This document shows, in pieces, positions 47,401 to 61,374 of a DNA stretch of 64,000 bases. The stretch's first letter is position 1. Every line of letters starts with the position of its first letter. Source of the DNA: Ceraceosorus guamensis (lineage: Eukaryota; Basidiomycota; Exobasidiomycetes; Ceraceosorales; Ceraceosoraceae). The translations under genes and the position numbers were made by a program. The DNA is taken from positions 62,001-126,000 of the forward strand of contig NW_020290015.1 in NCBI RefSeq assembly GCF_003144195.1, read 5' to 3'. The notes beneath the pieces are model-generated. The model was given only the letters and a program-made list of their open reading frames with translations, did not search any database and was not told the DNA's origin.

Positions 47401-50400
47401 CATTTGCAGCGCATTTGTCTCAACATCGTATCGCTCGATCGGCACGGCGATGTCGGAGAGGCTCAATTGCCAAAAAGAGGCAAAAAAGTGAGGGCCCAGT
47501 ATCGCGCTCACGGCAGCTGGCAGCATCTCGTTCGCTGCGGAGATCGCCTCTTCCATCCCGGGGCGCCAGACTGATTTTGTCCCTGGCAGGCTTGTCGAGG
47601 CCGGAGAGACAGCCGTCATCTCCACCTCCATCGCCTGATCAGTCTTCTCTTGACCGGGCTCTACGGTACCTTCGGCTTGCGATTCGACTGATATTTGCGC
47701 TGTATCGTCAGCTTCACCGAGAGATCGAGTGTCCTTGGGCGTCGCGCTGTGCTCATTCGATGAAATTTTGGTCGCCGCCTTGGCCTTGACTTCAGCTTTG
47801 AGACGCTCTTCGGCCTGGTTCGCGTCGGCCAGTTTCATCGCCATTAGAAGACGAGGTCTTGCCATGTGAAAGGCGATGGCGGGCTCAATACTGAAGCGCG
47901 AATAAAGATCGGATAGCTTGGGGATCAAAGTAGAGTAGGCGCTTGGCTCGAGTTGTGTGAGCAGGAATTCAACGTACTGGAACAGTGTCTCTTGGCAAGA
48001 ATCGAAGGCGTTGCCCATGTACTTCAGGCCTCCTTCGTCGTCCCCGATCAGATAGATGCATGCTTGGCGCTGCTGAGCTATCAATATCAATAGCGGAATA
48101 GTCATGCAGCTTGCCTCCATCGCAAGCAGAAGGCGCGCTCCGGAGTCATGGAACTCGCGCCTAGTGTCGCTTCCAATTTGGGCATTGGCGACCATCATCG
48201 CTTCTCGTCTCAGCAGGCGTCCACCTGTGAGCGCGGCAATTTGCTTGTCGCCCAAGTTTGCCAGTGGCTCTATGCCAGACATTTTGAGCACTAGTTCTCG
48301 TATCAGCACCAAATCTTTTGAGTTGTCTTGCTTGAGCTGGTTGGCCATGTACTGCAAAACAGGCCCAACGTCTATTTCCTTGTGTCGCCTGTAGAGCATA
48401 CCTGCGAAGCTCGAAAGAGACTTGAGCCACAGGCTGATGTTGGTGCCATCCTGTTTTGTACGTTCTTTCTCTGGGTTGCTGAGTGCGTCCAACAAGATAA
48501 ATGTGAAGACGTCGTATTCGAGCTCGCTGAGATACTTGGCGCATTCTACGATTGGTGCGATCAAGTTGTCATACGCTTGCACTTGATTCAAAGCCACCGT
48601 CAAGAATATGCAGGGATTCGCGTGCGATGCGGTTGCTAGATCCTTTGCTGATTGCCTGACGTTCTCACTGCTAATGCGCTTGAGAATCCCCTTGGCCTCA
48701 CGTTCCGTGGCGATCTGGCGAGCCTTGAGTTCTGGCTTGCGATAGAGGTCGTACTTCCATTCGCCGTAGAGTGCGTACCGTTCCTGGTACGTCAGTCTGT
48801 GGATGATGAGCCAAACCTCTTGGGCAATGTCCCAATCGCCGTACGTGCAGCTCAGAGCTGGAAGTAGAAGCGATCGGACAACTTCGAGCCACGCAGCCTT
48901 TGACTCTCTCCCCTCTTCAGAAGCGATATCTTGTTCCAGCTTTCTCATCGCCATGCGGAGACCAACCTTCGTAAGTCTTGATACTTGCTTCATAAGCTCC
49001 ATGTCCTTGGCGAGGTTGACACCGAGCAAGCGAAGGAAGGGCACAAAATCTGTCAAGACAGCCTTCGGCTCGCAGCCCGGAAGCTCCTTATCCCATATGG
49101 GGTAGAAGAACACCGGAATTAGCTCTGGGCCGCGTTTGGATTCCGAGGCGGCCTTGCCCTTAGGCTGAGGCATTGGATTCGTGGATAGTATGGGCCTCGG
49201 AGGTCCCTTCGACCTGGATTCGCGCTCGCTGCGGGGAGCTTTTGGAGCTAGTCTCGGATCAGGTTCGTAGAGAGGCGCGGTGGATATTGTAGCGGTGGCA
49301 GGTTCCAAGACGCGGCGGAGTAGGCGGGCGTAAAGCTCCGCGACGCCATCGAGTGAGCTACAAAGCCATGGATGCCTTCCCAGGATGAAGACTGCATGCC
49401 TCAAGCCGCCAACGGCCAAGAGAGCCCGCAAGAGACCACCAACTTGATTCGGGGGTTCTTTAGCTGACGCCGTAGCTTCTGCCTGTCTAATCTGCTCCGT
49501 TTCCGCCCCCCCTGCGCCTCCAGGACGATGCAATCCGTCTTCTATCAAAGCCGCGGCCATAGTAAGCGCATTGGCTTTTGTGGTGGATGCAGAACGTGCG
49601 GAGAGGGTCTTGCGATAGGCCTGATGAAGTTGCTTCATGCCTTCCTCCTTCGGGCTCAGGTGAGGGAAGAGGTCCGCAAAACGAATAAGGGAGTTCTTGA
49701 TCATCAGAGCAGTCATAAAATACAGATCGTCAGGCGTCTCTTCCCGCGTATCGGGCATCTGGTAGAATCCATACTTGAAGCCGAGCACCTGGGCAACTGT
49801 GCTGTTCCCCCTATCTTGCGAGAAATCCAGCCGAATGGGCCCAATGAAGGACTCTTCGTCCTGCATGGCGATGTCGTCATCGTTTGCGCTCTGGGCGTCT
49901 GGATGAGAAGGTGCCCATGGCGACACTGACAGCAGAGCTAGGAAGAAAGGCCAGTGACTGACAACATTGCTACTGAAGACATCCATGACGACGTCCAGGA
50001 CGCGATTCGGATCAAGATCAAAGTACCCAATCAGAGCAGAGATGTTGCCCATCACGCGACGGGCACGGGCGTTTCGCGCGTCGACGCTTTCTTGCTCGAC
50101 TACGCGATATTGCGCAGGCAAGTCCGACGTCGACTTGGACGCTTCACCATCAGCTAGCCCGTTGGAGGCTTGCACCGCGTCATGCTTGATCGGGATGATC
50201 GATGGACCCATGCCGCTGATGAGCTCGTTGATGAGGCCCGAGTAGCCTTCATTCTCTTCTCGTAGCAAGTTGAACTTTTGCTGCTTGTAGAGATTAGCTG
50301 TGTTCATACGCACCCCTTTGCGCTGGAAGCCTGTCTCGTCCAGTATCAAGCCAACTGCTTTCAGCAGTGGCAGATCAAGCCTTTCCGCGGTCGTGAGCCT

Positions 50401-51075
50401 TGGAATGATCTGCTTTTGCTGAAGAGGCCCGAAAAGATGCACGTGCGCGTTAAACACCGCTTACGTTTGGCCGAGTAGTCACACGCATGGCGAGGTCATC
50501 CACTAAGCTCAGACTCACAATCAGCTCCTTGACGATCTGAGCTAAGCTTGCTCTGCATCTAGCAACAATGTCGGCAGTTGACTTGCTGCCATCTGCTGCA
50601 GCCCAGAGCGCTGTTGAAGCACTCAGGTCTTTCCGTGCGTCTAACTCCGCGTCAACTGCCCAGATGCCATCCAGGATCGCGTCTACCAGAGCCTCCGACG
50701 TTTCGGGCACAGGCGCTAGAGAAGCGCCATTCTGCGAAGCTGCTGATGACGCTGCAGAGGCGACAGATGACTGCTGCTGCTTCTTCAGAGCCTCGAAGAT
50801 TGCAGTGTATGCTCCCGGCAAGAGTCGTGGATGCGCCAAATGTGAGGTGAGTAGGGCAGTGAGCAATGAAGGGAAGGCTGTCGCTGCGGGGCCGCTATCT
50901 GTTTGAGGCCATGAGGATAGGAAAGTATCGTGACTGTGATGAAGATGTGATTGGGGTGGAGAGGAGAGAGACGGATACCTGTGGTGAGAACTTTGGGTTG
51001 CTGACGTTCGTGCGGACCGTCGAAACAGGCTAATTCCATGTCCCCATTTCTAGAGCGATCGAAGCCTTGTTCCAT
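44487..51075 (-). CDS. THO2: THO complex subunit 2 (2070 aa)
   Basis: Largest subunit of THO/TREX, which links transcription elongation to mRNA export and prevents R-loops. Six exons: 51075-50979, 50898-50519, 50418-47244, 47164-46746, 46683-45262 and 45206-44487, all in phase. The long helical THOC2 body runs through exon 3 (DLPLLKAVGLILDETGFQ, SALIGYFDLDPNRVLDV, then the Tho2-type block GDWDIAQEVWLIIHRLTYQE). The C-terminal conserved domain follows (EHCILPRALLSPTDAIFAGR, then FIRLMHANGT). The last 560 residues are disordered and rich in Arg/Ser/Asp/Pro, fitting RNA binding. The first exon (32 codons) is separated by a small intron and is supported by frame and splice sites only. It converges on the dehydrogenase with 128 bp between stops. 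Confidence 0.93.
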
Positions 51076-52099
51076 ACTAGGAAGCCAGCTGCTCTTGACC
51101 GCTCTTCAAGCCGGCAAAGACGAAATGGATGCTGAAGCGGATGCCCCGAACGCTGAAAAAGTGGAAGCTCACAGTTGATCTCGACCTCCGGTATCCCACC
51201 GTTCCATGCTGGCAGCGACAAGCTGATCCGCCTCCAGCCTGTTCGCCGGGAGCTTGACGTCCATGGCGGGGCTCTCTGCGCTCTCTGTGGAGCGTTGACG
51301 AAGTTGTGTGTGTCTCAAAGAAGGACCTGTCGGCTCAAGACATCAAGCTGCATCCAAAAGGCCGGAGGGTCGTGCTTCCGATGCGATTCAGGCAGGATTG
51401 CCTAGGGTAGGCTGAGCAGACGTGAAGAAGACCGGACGTGGTTGTGCGCACAGCGACGTTACGCCAAGTGAAGGGTGTCGAGGGAACGTAAGAGAGACAT
51501 TTGCTCTGCCGGAAACTTCCACAGCGTGGTGTGCTTGTATCATGTGGCATGCTCGGCTGTGAACTGTCATGAGTCGGGTAGGTCTATATAATTCCCTTCG
51601 CAAGCGCCGACCGGCACGAACGCACGCGTGTCTGCGCTGCGCGTGACCGTCAGTCAGCCCGCGTGATGGGTTCTCGGCCGAGAGACTCACGTCCTTGCAA
51701 CCACGCGCAAAATCACGAAGCACCTCAAGCTTTCTTTCACCTTCACAACACACCAAAGTTAAGACTCAAGAACAGCCCCCTCCCACAAGCAATGCGTATT
51801 AGAATTTTTACCTCTCACGAGAAAGACCTGGAGGTGGTGGGTGTTGTGCAGCCGCTGTGTCGCGACGAACACAGGCGGGAAGATGCGAGGTGGTGGTCTT
51901 TGCGTGCACCATCACCCCACGTCCATGACTTCCTCGGCTTTTGGCATACAGCTACAACATCTATTTGCGAATGCATCAGAATGATCGGAAGTGCATGTCG
52001 AGCGTCTGCGTGATGGTGAAGATGCCAAACTTTTGGCCGTTGTATCCACTCGCGACTCTTGTGTGTAAAGTCAAGTCCCTTCAGGAGTACCGATCTGGT
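51076..52099. other. intergenic: THO2 promoter and 3' flank of the LRR gene
   Basis: A TATATAA lies on the plus strand at about 51584-51590, but no convincing plus-strand gene follows. The frames there have no codon bias and end soon. No repeat was recognised. Confidence 0.5.
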
Positions 52100-53858
52100 T
52101 CACCGGTATGTATCAGGTTTGTGATAAGGCCTCCAGTAGAATTCAGGAGCCACAAAGTGCTCGGGTAGCGGAGTGTTGTCGGGCAGCAATGTGCGCGTGG
52201 CGTCAAGGAAGGCTGTTTCCCAAGGTGGGGACAACGGTGACTCGTCGACATGGCATGCAAGGTAGTCCTTTGGCCAAGGCCCTCGTCGAGTCTGCAGCGC
52301 GCTCCAATCTATAGGTGGTACCGGTATAAGTGACTCCTGTAGATACGCTGAAGGAGTGGCACCGGGATGTGCAAGGAAGAACGAAGCTCCTCCATCGAAT
52401 CCTATGGTAGAGGGGTCGCAAGCCCACTGAATGACAGCGTTGATTTGGGCAGAGCTCAGGGCCGCATCGTCAGACGCGACTGTCGCCTTGAGAATGGCGA
52501 GTCGAAGCTCTGAGGGCAGACGAGCAAATTGGAAGCTCCCTTCCCCCGAGCATTTATCTTCGCTCGAGCGGCATCCCAGTACCCGCGCCACTGTAAGCAG
52601 GCGCAGGCTTCGTGCATGTACCGCTCTTAGAATGTTGTTGTTGGCAGTCATCTGGTCGTCGAGCAGCAACATGGTAATTGTGCGCGATCTGCGGAACGTG
52701 TCTGAGCGTTCGAAAGGCGGATCGCGCTGACGATGCAGCGCCCAATAATAGGTACCGGGCCGAGCGTGCTCGGGACGGGGCTGGGGAGGCGCTGGTGGCC
52801 ACTGCGTATCGGTTCTGATACCCGTGTTCTGAAAGGACCGTAGCTGTCGATGTGGCTCCGTGAGTTGCGCTTCAATTTGCCCGCTCAGATCGCCGGCTCC
52901 CACTACAGCCAGCACCATCTCTTGGAAGTCAGAAAGGCTGAAAAGGTTTCCTCTCACAGATATCGTCTCCAGGCGCGGAGCCCATCCTCCCTGCCTCTGC
53001 TGGCTCGAGCCATCGGCAGAGTGACTTATGTTCGGCACTGCTTTTGCAACGTCGAAGTCACCCCTTGCGCTTGACCTCGAAAGCCTCGCTATGGCTTTCG
53101 CTGCCTCTTCTGTGTCATAGTCGTCGAGAGTTGCATTTAGATGAATCGCTCGAAGAGCTGGAGCGTAGAGGTTGTCCAGCAAGGACGCCAGGTTTCGAGC
53201 ACTGAACGAATTTGAATTCAGCTGAATCGTCTTTAAATTCGAAGTGCCTAGCGCTCTTAAAAGCTTTGAGCAGCAATCTGACTTCATCTGTGGGCAATTG
53301 CGCGTCAGCAAGTGCTTTGGAGCATCGGGTATCGCAGAGAGGGTGCGGGCAGGGAAAGACACTTACCACCAGATCGTTGCCGCTTAGATCAAGATGCAGC
53401 AGGTCGACATTGTTCTGAAGATAAGAGGCAAGCGGGTCCAGTATCTTGTCCGTCAATGAATTGTTGTCGATGCGCAGCGTTCTTAAGCGGATGTATGCTC
53501 TGCGTGTTCTTTGATAGCCTGGCTTCGCTTGAGGATCCTCCTCATCTTCAAAGCGCTCGGCGTCACGTCCAAGATGACCGAGTTTGTACTTGCACAATGT
53601 CTCGAGAACCCTTTCCAGACCCGCATCACCTAATTCGGCGTGACTCAGAAGGAGGTGCCCCAAGGGCATCGCTTGGGAATCTTTGCTAAGCCACTGTGCG
53701 TGCGCGCATTTCTCCAGCGCTGCACAGACGTCTCTAGACGAAGCTGGCTCCTCACCGGCAGATATGGCGTGCAGTGCCACCTGCCGCGAGGTAGGCTGCA
53801 GGCTGAATGTCGCGCTCCATCCATGCGTTTCGTAGATGAAAGGCTGAAAGTCAGGCAT
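52100..53858 (-). CDS. leucine-rich-repeat protein of unknown function (559 aa)
   Basis: Exons are 53858-53367 and 53287-52100, joined at GTAAGT...CCCACAG in phase 0. At least five ribonuclease-inhibitor-type LRR units can be seen: LGHLLLSHAELGDAGLERVL, LRTLRIDNNSLTDKILDPL, LLHLDLSGNDLV, LKTIQLNSNSFSARNLASLL and LETISVRGNLFSL. The C-terminal third has no repeat; it holds FARLPSELRLAILKAT, which resembles the first helix of F-box-like segments, but too little to call one. The ATG at 53858 is the first in frame after a stop. The frame is open further upstream without an ATG, so an additional 5' exon is possible. It was not recognised as a named family. It sits head-to-head with glyoxalase II. 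Confidence 0.72.
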
Positions 53859-54519
53859 TCTCAATGGAGGCCTTCTCAGCGCGTCAGCGGCTTGGAGTGA
53901 AGCCACGTCAGACGCGCTGAGCACGCATGCAGTGTGATACGATAGCGACTTGTGAAGGGATGTTGTGATGGGTCTTGATCATGAGTCACGAGTGTATACA
54001 GTCACGAGTCAACAGTCAAGAGTTGAGTCGAGAGTGAAGAGTAACTCGAGACTCCGCACAGACCCATCATGATGCATCTTTCTTGGCCGCGCTAAGGTGC
54101 CGAGATTGTGGTCACGTGTACGCTTTCCCGTCCAGCCTCCACCTCGCGCTTCCCGCCCGGCCGCACACAGAGCTGCATACAGCAGTCAAGTATTCACGAT
54201 CAGTCTGCATGGGTTGAATTCACATGATAGCGGCGTGCACGGCGGTATACGGCCACAGTCAGCGCTCGCTCACATGCATGTGGCGGTCAGCTGCTGAGGG
54301 GATGTTGGCGGCGATCGAGTCGCGCGACATACTTAATCCACGGTTCACGTTCGCGCCCACCATGCCGCACCCTTCTCTCTTCACCCACCACTGAGCTAGA
54401 CCAGACCTTGACTCGCGAGATCGGTAGCGTGAGTTTATGCGCGCTCTGACTTCCACCACGCTGTCTGCCACTGAACAAAACACGACCGGGGCCTCTCAAA
54501 CCCAAATGCCCGCACAGCA
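53859..54519. promoter_or_regulatory. divergent promoter of the LRR and glyoxalase II genes
   Basis: 660 bp. A dense run of TCACGAGT/AGTCAAGAGT-type words lies at 53980-54055, the second densest cluster of the dispersed motif in the window. No gene is supported. Confidence 0.5.
53980..54055. repeat. cluster of GAGTCACGAGT-like short repeats
   Basis: About seven degenerate copies of a GAGT(C/A)-based decamer (GAGTCACGAGT, CAGTCACGAGTC, AACAGTCAAGAGT, GAGTCGAGAGT, GAAGAGTAACT) lie in 75 bp. Confidence 0.65.
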
Positions 54520-55974
54520 ATGCTCTCCAGCATCACCAAACTGATCACACGGCCCTCCATCTCGCCACATCTCAGACGCGCTCACAGCCCCACTCAGCCT
54601 TTCAGCACCTTTTTCGCACGCGCTATGAAGGTCACGCCAGTTGCAGTACGCGATGACGTGAGCGGGCGTGCTTGGACAGGGTGCGGTCTGGAAGGGGAGC
54701 GCTAGCTAATGTCCCTTCACCCAATGAACATCAGAACTACGCATACATCGTGTCAGACGGTGCTAAAGGCGTCTTCGTAGATCCTTACGATCTAGGAAAG
54801 GTCCAGGATGCTGCCCAAAAGCTCGGCGTGTCGGAGATCGTCGGCTCCATCACAACTCATCGTGCGTGTAGCGCTACGAGAGCATCGTCATCAGAGCTGC
54901 GCTCATCCGTAGCTTCCCAAGCCCAGACCACTTTGACCACAGCGGTGGCAACGAAGCATTTGTGGGTATATTCCTCTGTGGCAGCCGCGAAAGCCTTTGC
55001 AAGCTCTGATTACCCTCGTTTCTGCAGGCAAAGGCGTACCCTTCGGCTACTGTGTGGGGAGGCAGCGACAAGTGCCCGGCAATGACGAAGCAGGTGAAGA
55101 ATGGAGATTCATTTCCGCTATGGCAAGGCTCCAACATCCAAGCGAAGATCTACGCTACACCTTGCCATACACAAGATTCACACGCTTTCTTCTTGCAAGA
55201 CGAGGCCGGCAAGAAGGGCGTCTTCACCGGGTGAGTATGGTGAATAGCTCTGCTTGAGCACATTGGCATTTGTGCTGACGAGAGCCCGAGCCTCTTTTCT
55301 GTCAGAGACACCCTCTTTGTAGTGAGTCGGATCGTGATGGGATCGCATTGCCGGCTCGGAGCTCAGATTCCTTCTGCTTTGGAGTGCAGGGCGGCTGCGG
55401 TCGCTTCTTCGAGGGCACGCCAGAAGAGTGAGTTTGACGTCCAATTCGCATCGTCAAGCAGCCCGAACTAACGCTGTGTAAATATCGCTTATGTCAGAAT
55501 GCACCGCGCATTGAACACGGTACTCGCTAGTCTGCCCGACGACACTATTGTTTACTGCGGACATGGTTAGTGAGCGAATCGCAACGCTGGCGTTGTCGTA
55601 GGGCACTTGCTGAACTTCGCCTCGCTTGCGTCAGAATACACCGGGGGCAACATTGCGTTCGGAATCGGCGTGCTGCCACAACGCAAATCGGTGCAAGACC
55701 TTGCGGCCTTTGTCAAAGAGAAACGCAACAATGGCGTGACCACAGGTGTCTTCACGATCGCAGACGAAAAGAAGCACAACGTCTTCATGCTTGTCGATGA
55801 CGAAGAGGTTGCGGAGGCAATTGGCGCAAAAGGCAAGGGTCCCGTGGAAGTGATGCGCATCTTGCGGGAGTACAAGGTGAGTCCAGCTGCGCCATTTGCT
55901 GTAGAGCGCACACTAATCAGGTTTTCGATCTCCGCACAATTCAGAACAATGGCAAGATGCAAGTAAACCTGTGA
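54520..55974 (+). CDS. GLO2: hydroxyacylglutathione hydrolase, glyoxalase II (298 aa)
   Basis: Hydrolyses S-D-lactoylglutathione to D-lactate and glutathione in methylglyoxal detoxification. Nine exons: 54520-54657, 54735-54861, 54927-54961, 55028-55230, 55306-55321, 55390-55427, 55498-55565, 55635-55876 and 55945-55974. The metallo-beta-lactamase metal motif THHHFDHSGGN is complete (His88, His90, Asp92, His93) but is rebuilt across the exon 2/3 junction. CHTQDSHAFF, GDTLFVGGCGRFFEG, VYCGHEYT and the C-terminal EVMRILREYKNNGKMQVNL follow as in the family. The first 35 residues are Arg/Ser-rich and can serve as a mitochondrial presequence. An internal ATG at 54625 (MKVTPVAVRDD) would give the cytosolic form. 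Exon 5 has 16 nt. Intron 3 uses a GTGGGT donor. Confidence 0.94.
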
Positions 55975-56146
55975 AGCAGGAGCGATATGTCATCGCCGCT
56001 CCGCCAGAACTGTGCCCTTTTCCATATCAGAACCGGAATTGTCTTCGCCCCTTCGCAACGTCTCCAAAGATCACCCTTTAGGTGTGCTATGGCTGCTGCC
56101 CTCACACCGCCGTTCTGTGCATTTGGTATCTGTGTATTCTTGCAAA

Positions 56147-57610
<1,464 letters not shown>

Positions 57611-58211
57611 TCCAAATTATTCGAGTTTGATATCAAGACCGGCGAGGTGTTGTAGGAGTAAAGATTCGTGATTCAGCTTTGGAAGAAGAGCGCTTCGCCT
57701 CGATGGGCATGGTCGAAAAGCAGCTAGCATTCAATTTGAATGCTCCGACCCCTGGCCAACATCGCCTGCGGGAAGCAGCTCCACGTCGTACCGGACACCG
57801 ACCGCTAATAACATGAGCAGGTTGCTTTGCTCCACGTACGTCGCACGACTCGCCGGCTTGCATGCATCCGGCAGCAGCATGACAAGTTCATCACGTTGAA
57901 GCCGAAGCGGATATTCGTCCCGAGTCACGTGTATCAGTTGGCACGCCGGCGTGCGTGCGTGTGCGTCAACTCACGACTGTGACTGCTGCTGCTGCCCGCT
58001 GCTGCCCGCTGCTGCCCGCTGGTGCGCATGCTGCTGTTGCTGCTGCTTTGAAATCGGCGCGCGCAGGCTGTACACATTGGCTAGAGGGTGGGCGCGTCTT
58101 CAAGCTTCTCATCCTCCTCCTCAAACCCTCGCTGTTGCAAGCGATTCACCTAGCAGACACACAACTCTCAGTCTCGTCTCCACCGAGTACAGCAGGCAGC
58201 AGCACTCCACC
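57611..58211. promoter_or_regulatory. divergent promoter of HEM2 and the complex I subunit gene
   Basis: 600 bp. A tandem repeat GCTGCTGCCC (three copies, 57988-58021) and a GTGC/GCGT stretch (57948-57963) are present; TCACGTG at 57925-57931 is E-box-like. No gene is supported. Confidence 0.45.
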
Positions 58212-59228
58212 ATGGCGATGCGCTCAAGCTCAGCCGTACGCGGCGCTCTCAGGCCTTCTTCATATTTGAGGGATGCAGCAACGTCGGAAAGCAACAAGCC
58301 TGGCACCTACGCTTCTTCTCACAAGTACACCTACGTCGAAGGTCGAACGCCCTTCTGGCGCAAGTTCAGAGACATCTTCGCCGTCAACCCCGAGATCTCT
58401 AGCGGTCTGCCCAGACCTGACCTGGTACGTCGTTGTGCGCTTGCTCTGGTACGAGCAGCGAGTCGCGGTTCTGATTTCGCACCTGCCGCCTCGCATGCTC
58501 CTCTAGGTTCGCTACCCAAACCCTGGCTCGCGTCCAGAGAAGGCTGCTCTCACTCCCTCGCGAGCTTCAGGTACGCATGCGTTCCTCTGCGCATGCAAGC
58601 AGTGATGCGTATATGCTCATTGTGTCACCGCTTTGATCCAATCTAGACATTGCTGGCAACAAGTATCAGGATAGGGACTTTAGACGCATGTACCCCCAGC
58701 TCTTCATGGTGACCCAAAAACACTTGACGAATTTGCTGCTCGCAGCTCCCAATGAGGACGGCACAAAGAGGTGAGCGGGTGCGGTATTGAGCACGCACAG
58801 CGTACCGCTCAGGAAGGTCACGTTGGCTGGGGAAGCTGCGGCGTACCTGCTTCGCGGGCAAGGCGGCTTACACACTGCCTTGCCACTGGGAGCAGCTTGC
58901 CACACCCATCCTCTCAAAGCACCGCCCTGGTCAAGGCCCCAGAGGACATCGATGCACCGTCGGCCTTCACCGATGTCTTGGCTCAAGTTCACTCTCCCCA
59001 GGCTCAAGGCGGACTGCACTACACCAGCCAAAACCTTCCTCCTCGTCCACCTTTCACCGCTCCTCAGCACATTTTGGTCAAGAACCCGGGCGACATCCCA
59101 CACGATCCGTGAGTGATCTCCATCGCACGATACGATGCTCCGCCTAGGGTCAATTTGCTGACTTGCATCTTGCTCTATAATCTCGCAGCCACGCGTTCTT
59201 CCCAGCGGAGAACTATCGCTCTCGCTAG
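58212..59228 (+). CDS. fungal NADH:ubiquinone oxidoreductase 21 kDa-type accessory subunit (NUZM-like), 231 aa
   Basis: Accessory subunit of respiratory complex I. Exons are 58212-58424, 58507-58570, 58647-58770, 58801-58842, 58896-59108 and 59189-59228, all in phase. The conserved part is FWRKFRDIFAVNPEISSGLP, then RYPNPGSRPEKA, then SDIAGNKYQDRDFRRMYPQL and VTQKHLTNLLL. This resembles the fungal 21.3 kDa/NUZM subunit, which ends a matrix-side arm protein. The N-terminus is Arg/Ser-rich and suits mitochondrial import. Introns 3 and 4 are very short (30 and 53 nt), and the fourth exon has 42 nt. The 30-nt intron between 58770 and 58801 is unusually small, so that junction is the least certain part; the frames on each side demand a shift. 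Confidence 0.7.
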
Positions 59229-60106
59229 GTGGGCAATACGTCGTGCTCACCTGCCCCTGCTGGCCGTGGCTGAATAGATGATTGCTGCTGGCTGTCACGC
59301 TGAGAATGCGGCTGCTGTGGCGCTACTGGACAGATGCTGCTGATTGCTTCGACAGTGGAGCGTGCAAAGTCGAACTGAGAGGTGCAGACGTGATGTTGAG
59401 GTATCGAGATGTTGGGATGAAGCAGCTGCCTGCGTCTCAGGGCAATTCGAGTCGAAGTCATGCTTGCGCCGGCTTTGGACATTCACATCCCAACACCATT
59501 CTGATTGTCAGGTATGATTGCGATTGTTCTTGCAACGCAGAACGGAGGTTGTGCCTGCCAAAAACAGACACAAAGACAAAGCGTGATGCACGCCTGCGCA
59601 TCGAACGTCTGAAATGCAAGTCTCTGTTGCCGCTTGATTTGCGCATGCGAGAAGGAGCGACTGTGTCGAGTACTCGGAATTCACGATTGGCTATTATTGG
59701 AGATTCACGATTCTCATTGCGGTCATTCGCGGGACTGCACGCGCACCCCTCCATGCCTTGATTGTTGCGTGTGTATATTGCGGTATGGAACCGCAAGGCG
59801 GGACTCGGCGCGAAGCGTTTGCTTCACTCACACTAGCGCACTCGCGCGAGGAGACGCGCTACGCGGCGGCAGCTTCCGCGCGTCCTCCACACGAAGATGT
59901 GACGTGATGAGAGATAGGATGTGATGGTGTGCAGGATATGAAACGCCGCACAAACGCTTTCAACTCACGACTACTCGTCGATCCGACGTTCAAAAGCGAA
60001 TTCGAAAGCGGTCGCAAGGGTTTCTTGGGATCATCGTCATCTCAGCAAAAGTTGACGGAGTCAAGCCGGACGAAATTCATTCGCAGCGTCCTGACAAGCT
60101 GAAAAG
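59229..60106. other. intergenic: 3' flank of the complex I gene and promoter of the esterase
   Basis: No gene supported. It contains AATTCACGATTGGC (59690-59703) and GATTCACGATTCTC (59711-59724), a close pair of the dispersed motif, and a cluster of pyrimidine-rich sequence. Confidence 0.5.
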
Positions 60107-61347
60107 ATGGCGTCTCGAATCTACGATCAGATCATCTTGTTCGGTGACAGCCAATTCGAACATGGGGACTTGCTGGTGGGCTTGCTGCAGACCGCGTATC
60201 AGCACAAGCTCGAGGGTGAGTGGAGGTGGGGAAGTGGGATATGGCGGTCGAGAGGCGCGAAAGCGTCCGCTGAGCAGATCAAACCTCCTCTTGCAGTTGT
60301 GAAGCGAGGCTTTAGCGGTTACACCACTCGAGAAGGTTGGTGCCATCAGTCTTCTTTGGTCGACGGTCCGTCGAGTGGGACGCGGTTCGAAGCGCTGATG
60401 TAAGCATCGTCTTCTTCAAAACAGCGCGAGCCATCGTTCCTCACGTTTTCCAACAGAGCGATCAGCGTGAAGTCGGCGGGAAAGCGGCCCTCGTCGTCGT
60501 TTGGTTCGGGACCAACGATGCCAAATTGAAAGGAACTTCGCAGCACGTGAGGCGACAGCAGAGCTCAAGTCACGCGCGCAGCCTGTCTGTTGGCTGACGC
60601 TGTCCGTCTAAACACATCGGCCTCAGCGTCCAGTCAGCGAGTTCGAAGACAACATGAAAGCGATGCTGCAAGAAATCGAGGAGAGATGTGGAGCTGGGGT
60701 GCCCATTCTTGTGCTTACTCCAGCACCTTGCCTCGACAGCCTCTCCGTACCTAGCAAGCACAACATTACAGCAGCATCGCAAGAGATCAGTGGCGCTGGT
60801 GTGAAGCTCGTCGCCGGTCTGAGCAAGAGCAACGTCAAGCCGGTCGAGATGATGCGAATGCTCGACGATGCCAAGAAGCGCTTCAACGGCCTGCACGACT
60901 ACATAGTCGAGGATGGCCTACACATTCGACCTGAGGGCTATCACGTGAGCAGAGGGACGTGATCGATTCATGGCGGCACGCTAGCTGAATTTGACCTCTT
61001 GTGCATCCGGATGCACTAGTGGATCTTCCAAGTGAGCGTGACGTGGCTGGTGAGATACTGGCACGAACTGAAATAGAAATGCTGACAATGTGGATTGACC
61101 CTCCATCCTCCAATAGACGCTGATGGAAGCCATCTCGACGCACTATCCCTCCCTGAAGCCGTGGAACCTACCACGGGTGATGGCGGACTACACGCATATT
61201 GTCGGAGAAGAGGTGCCTCTACCTCGTCCAGTAGACACCTTGGCACCCCAGCGCCTGCCTGCTCAAGGATACAAACCACGTTTCGCAGAGCACGATCTCA
61301 CCACATTCGACGCTAGAGCCAGAGAGCTCCTCTCCGATAGCAAATGA
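60107..61347 (+). CDS. IAH1: SGNH/GDSL esterase, isoamyl acetate-hydrolysing esterase-like (272 aa)
   Basis: Serine ester hydrolase of the Iah1 family, which splits short-chain acetate esters; physiological substrate not certain. Exons are 60107-60215, 60297-60335, 60425-60546, 60627-60944 and 61117-61347, all in phase. Block I IILFGDSQFEHG holds the nucleophile Ser15; block III is VVVWFGTNDAKL; block V DGLHIRPEGYH holds Asp186 and His189. Glycine of block II lies in RGFSGYTTR. The intron after TTRE uses a poor GTTGGT donor. No signal peptide is seen, so it is likely intracellular. It converges on the glycosylase gene with only 27 bp between stop codons, so the transcripts must overlap. Confidence 0.9.
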
Positions 61348-61374
61348 TACGAATCATGGCAGGAGTGCATGCGG

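Noticed and set aside
51584-52013. TATATAA followed by a plus-strand frame of 116 residues
   Set aside because: The frame has no codon bias or family resemblance and no splice signals that extend it.
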